From the NCBI GenBank assembly GCA_012932295.1, contig JAAONU010000002.1, forward strand, positions 19,561,770 through 19,625,769: a stretch of DNA of 64,000 nt, written 5' to 3'. The notes under the pieces are model-generated. The model saw only the letters and a list, made by a program, of their open reading frames with translations. It ran no database searches and was not told the DNA's origin. Position 1 is the first letter of the stretch. Each line of letters opens with the position of its first letter. Source of the DNA: Cyclina sinensis (taxonomy: Eukaryota > Mollusca > Bivalvia > Venerida > Veneridae). The translations under genes were made by a program, and so were the position numbers. This document shows positions 61,202 through 64,000 of the stretch, in pieces.

Positions 61202-61831
61202 CTACATTAGTCAACAATCTTACAGGCGGCAGTAAGTATTTATTAAAGAACAGCCTACCCTTCTCTCAAGCTTCCATTTATAACTACCATCTTGTGAAGG
61301 ACACAGCGATTTATGATGCAATACATACCTACTTGCAGCAGTTACAGTTCTTACCCAATACACATATATACAAAATCTTATATTGGCATGAAAATCTAAG
61401 GTTTTATAATTATGCCCATCGGAAGTCTGCCATATTATGGGATGGTGGACAGGCAGGCGGCATCCAGACCTGGTCCAGACCATATCTCTGTTGCTAATAG
61501 TCTGACTGACTTTAAACTTTCTTTGCAGATTTCTTGCAATTAGTAAAAGTGCCTAAGAATCATAACTCTACGTGGTCCAATTTTTAAATTATCTCTCCTC
61601 TTGAAATTTTTTTGGTCTGGAGCATAACTTTTGACTGTGAAGTGAACTGATGTGAAACTTAAAATAAAGATAGCTGGTGACAAGGAGAAGTGCAGAGCCC
61701 AAAAAGAATAACTCTACTTTTCCAGTTTTTGAGTAATCTCCCCTTTTTTAAATTTCTATAATGTTTTTTGTCTGGGGCATAACTTGAGCTCTATGAAAAG
61801 GATTGTCTTGAAAGTTAAAGATAGACAGTAA
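61202..61831. other. Unassigned sequence with two decayed repeat units
   Basis: Overlapping open frames at 61150-61497 (+) and 61220-61483 (-) show no family features. From 61540, two units with aactctac and aatctcccctttttt recur. Confidence 0.4.
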
Positions 61832-62340
61832 ACAAGAGCTGTCACTGGAAATTGACATATGCCCCGAAATGTAGCTTTAAATTGAAACTGGTGTAAATAT
61901 ATAATTGAATATGCCTGTGGAAAAGAAATCAGACAAAAAATAGAGCATGAACTGAAGGTAAATGGTAAAGTTATGTTTTTCTGCTTCAGATTCTTTTATG
62001 AAGGTTGAAGACATAATTATCCAATGAAATAGAAAGCTGTGAGTCTGGTCTTGAATATGAACAATATTGTTTTATTCCCAACCCCTACTGTTGTTTTATA
62101 TATAACTTGCTTGGTGACAAACATTCTGGTTTCAATAAATTCCCCCAAGCAGTTATGGAGATGAAGCTTGGACAAGATTTTAATACAGAGGTTAAAGCAA
62201 ACAAGACCTGTCCACAGACAGCACGCTCCACTTTTCTCAGTGCTGGATAATAAATTATAAGCCAAGTCAAACAAGACACCCAAGTGAAAAAAATATTTGA
62301 GTGGGGGAGGGCATGTACCTAGTCATATAAGATGAAATAA
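61832..62340 (+). mobile_element. Two short element left ends (O and P types)
   Basis: ACAAGAGCTGTCACTGG, then CATATGCCCCGA at 61832. ACAAGACCTGTCCACAGACAG, then GCTCCACTTTTCTC at 62211. Each has the ACAAG-palindrome-motif plan; the bodies are short or truncated. Confidence 0.6.
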
Positions 62341-62400
62341 ATTAAGGGGGGGGGGGGGGGGGGGGGGGGGGCGGTAACATGGGGGGGAGGTAAGAAAGGG
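62341..62400. repeat. G-run block
   Basis: An uninterrupted G run of about 26 followed by further G runs; the length is likely unstable. Confidence 0.9.
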
Positions 62401-62444
62401 GTCCTCATGCATTTGGGAGTCAAGTACCTATGTATTTAAAAAAA

Positions 62445-63294
62445 TCAAGAGGGCCAATGGCCCTAAAGCACTCACCTGGGTTCAAAGATGAAAGAATTTT
62501 TTATGCATGTAATGCAATTTCATTGCTATAGCTCCAAAAACAAGAAGTAGGTCACTAGGTTAAAATATAGGTCATGAGACAACATTTTTGAAATCAGAAT
62601 GAAAAGCTGTACACACAGTCCAAATTTCATTGCCGTAGCTTTAAAACAAAAAGTAGGTCAGCTGGTCAAACATATCGGTCATCCAATGACATTTTTGAAA
62701 TCGAAACAAAAAAGTGTGCACATCGTCCAAATTCCATTGCCGTAGCTCCAAAAACAAAAAGTAGGTCAGTAGGTCAAAAATATAGGTCAAGCGATGACAT
62801 TTTTGAAATCGAAACGAAAAAGTGTGCACATGGTCCAAATTTCATTGCTGTAGCTAAAAAACAAAAGAAGTAGGTCAGTAGGTCAAAATATATGTCATAC
62901 AACATTTTTGAAATCTGAACAAAAAGCTGTACACACAGTCCAAATTTCATTGCCGTAGCTTTAAAACAAAAAAGTAGGTCAATAAGTCAAAAATATAGGT
63001 CATGCTATGATATTTTTGAAATCGGAACAAAAAACTGTACACATGGTCCAAATTTCAATGCCATAGCTCCAAAAAACAAAAAGTAGGTCAGTAGGTCAAA
63101 AATATAGGTCATGCGATGACATTTTTGAAATCGAAACAAAAAACTGTAAACATGGTCCAAATTTCACTGCTGTTGCTAAAAAAAAAAAGTAGGTCAGTAG
63201 GTCAAAAATATAGGTTAAGGAAAAATGTTTTTGAAATCATCTTGAAAAACTGTATTAATTGTCCAAATTTTATTGCCATAGCGAAAAACTTTAA
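62445..63294 (+). mobile_element. F element left end with AGGTCA array
   Basis: TCAAGAGGGCCAATGGCCCT, then CACTCACCTGGG, then about seven units of 100-113 bp, each with AGTAGGTCAGTAGGTCA and a third AGGTCA. Interrupted by the A element at 63295. Confidence 0.85.
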
Positions 63295-64000
63295 ACAAGA
63301 GGGCCATGATGGCCCTGGATAGCTCACCTGAGTACTTTGGCTGTAGGTTTGCTGTAAAGCAGTATTTCATTTTTTAATTAAAAATATATAAGTGCCTACA
63401 AACCAAATATGTAAAATATCAGTCAATAAATAAAGGCTCTATGACAGAAAGTAGAAATATCTATTATAAGCTATGGTGACCTGGACCTTGACCCAGTGAC
63501 CTCAAACCCTACCCATGGGTAGAGGTCCATGCAAGGAACCTATATATTGAATATCAAAGATATTGGTCTATAAATGAAGCCTTTATGAGGTACAGTAGAT
63601 AAATCTTTTTTTAGCCTCCGTGACCTTTAACCTAATCTAATAATTTGAACAACCAAACAAGCTTTCTGACAAACTGCCAGGATATTTGGACTGAAACAGT
63701 AGCCTCTAGAGCCTGGACTGTAACAGTAGCCTCTAGAGCCTTAAAAAGATATTTCTATTTTTGGGCTCTGTGACCTAGACCTAGAAACCATCGAAATAAC
63801 CTTTCTGACATATTTCCAGAATATTTGGGCTGAAAATGTTACCTGTAGAGTGTAAACAAGGTTTTTCCAAATTTAAGCTCTGTGACCTAGTTTTTGACCC
63901 AAGATGACCCATATTCGAACTTGGGCTTGAAATCATCGATACAACCTCTCTGACATATTTCCAGGACATTTTGGGCTGAAAATGTTACCTCTAGAGTGTT
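63295..64000 (+). mobile_element. A2-type element, continues past the window
   Basis: Left end ACAAG plus AGGGCCATGATGGCCCT and the A leader, then 145-bp monomers. Very similar to the element at 31336, including an internal duplicated phrase (tagcctctagagcc at 63700-63740). Confidence 0.88.

Noticed and set aside
61150..61497. 115-codon plus-strand frame and its antisense partner
   Set aside because: Neither shows splice sites, a domain or repeat support; the strand is ambiguous.

Overview
The window is animal nuclear DNA and most resembles a bivalve mollusc, perhaps a venerid-type clam. It is AT-rich, lacks bacterial-style coding density, contains introns with GT/AG splice sites, and is packed with tandem-repeat-bearing mobile elements of the kind seen in bivalves. 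The species assignment is inference. Only one ordinary host gene is visible: three minus-strand exons of a thrombospondin type-1 repeat protein resembling THSD7, at 50166-50039, 40140-39984 and 36762-36493. The splice phases join exactly. The rest of the window is intron or flank loaded with nested transposable elements.

Layout. 1-13.9 kb: nested elements, including a 9.3 kb CACTA-like DNA transposon (2872-12203) inserted in a 145-bp tandem array. That transposon carries CCGTATA subterminal arrays, a LINE 3' fragment, a possible two-exon mini-gene with a CCAAT/E2F-type promoter, and a second copy of the same element family it landed in. 13.9-36.3 kb: repeat elements with internal arrays (families A, B, C, F, J, K, L below). 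36.4-50.2 kb: THSD7-like exons separated by large nested elements (D with A, F and E inside it). 50.2-64 kb: several TIR elements, a decayed Helentron-type RepHel-endonuclease gene, a degenerate transposase remnant and more A/F elements.

Main reading. At least nine repeat families with unrelated interiors share one terminal plan. The left end is ACAAG(AG) followed by a short palindrome, then a subterminal motif. The inverted copy of that motif forms the extreme right end, which is often itself part of a hairpin and ends in TAAAA or similar. Between the ends lie tandem monomers, mostly about 145-163 bp. This asymmetrical-terminal-inverted-repeat plan fits non-autonomous Helentron (Helitron-like) elements. 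A damaged Helentron coding region (Pif1-type helicase C-terminus fused to an EEP endonuclease) lies about 240 bp inside one such terminus, and a matching opposite terminus is found at about 60026. This gives a physical link between the repeat families and a candidate mobilising enzyme. All the left termini that I could recognise (about 26) face the same way.
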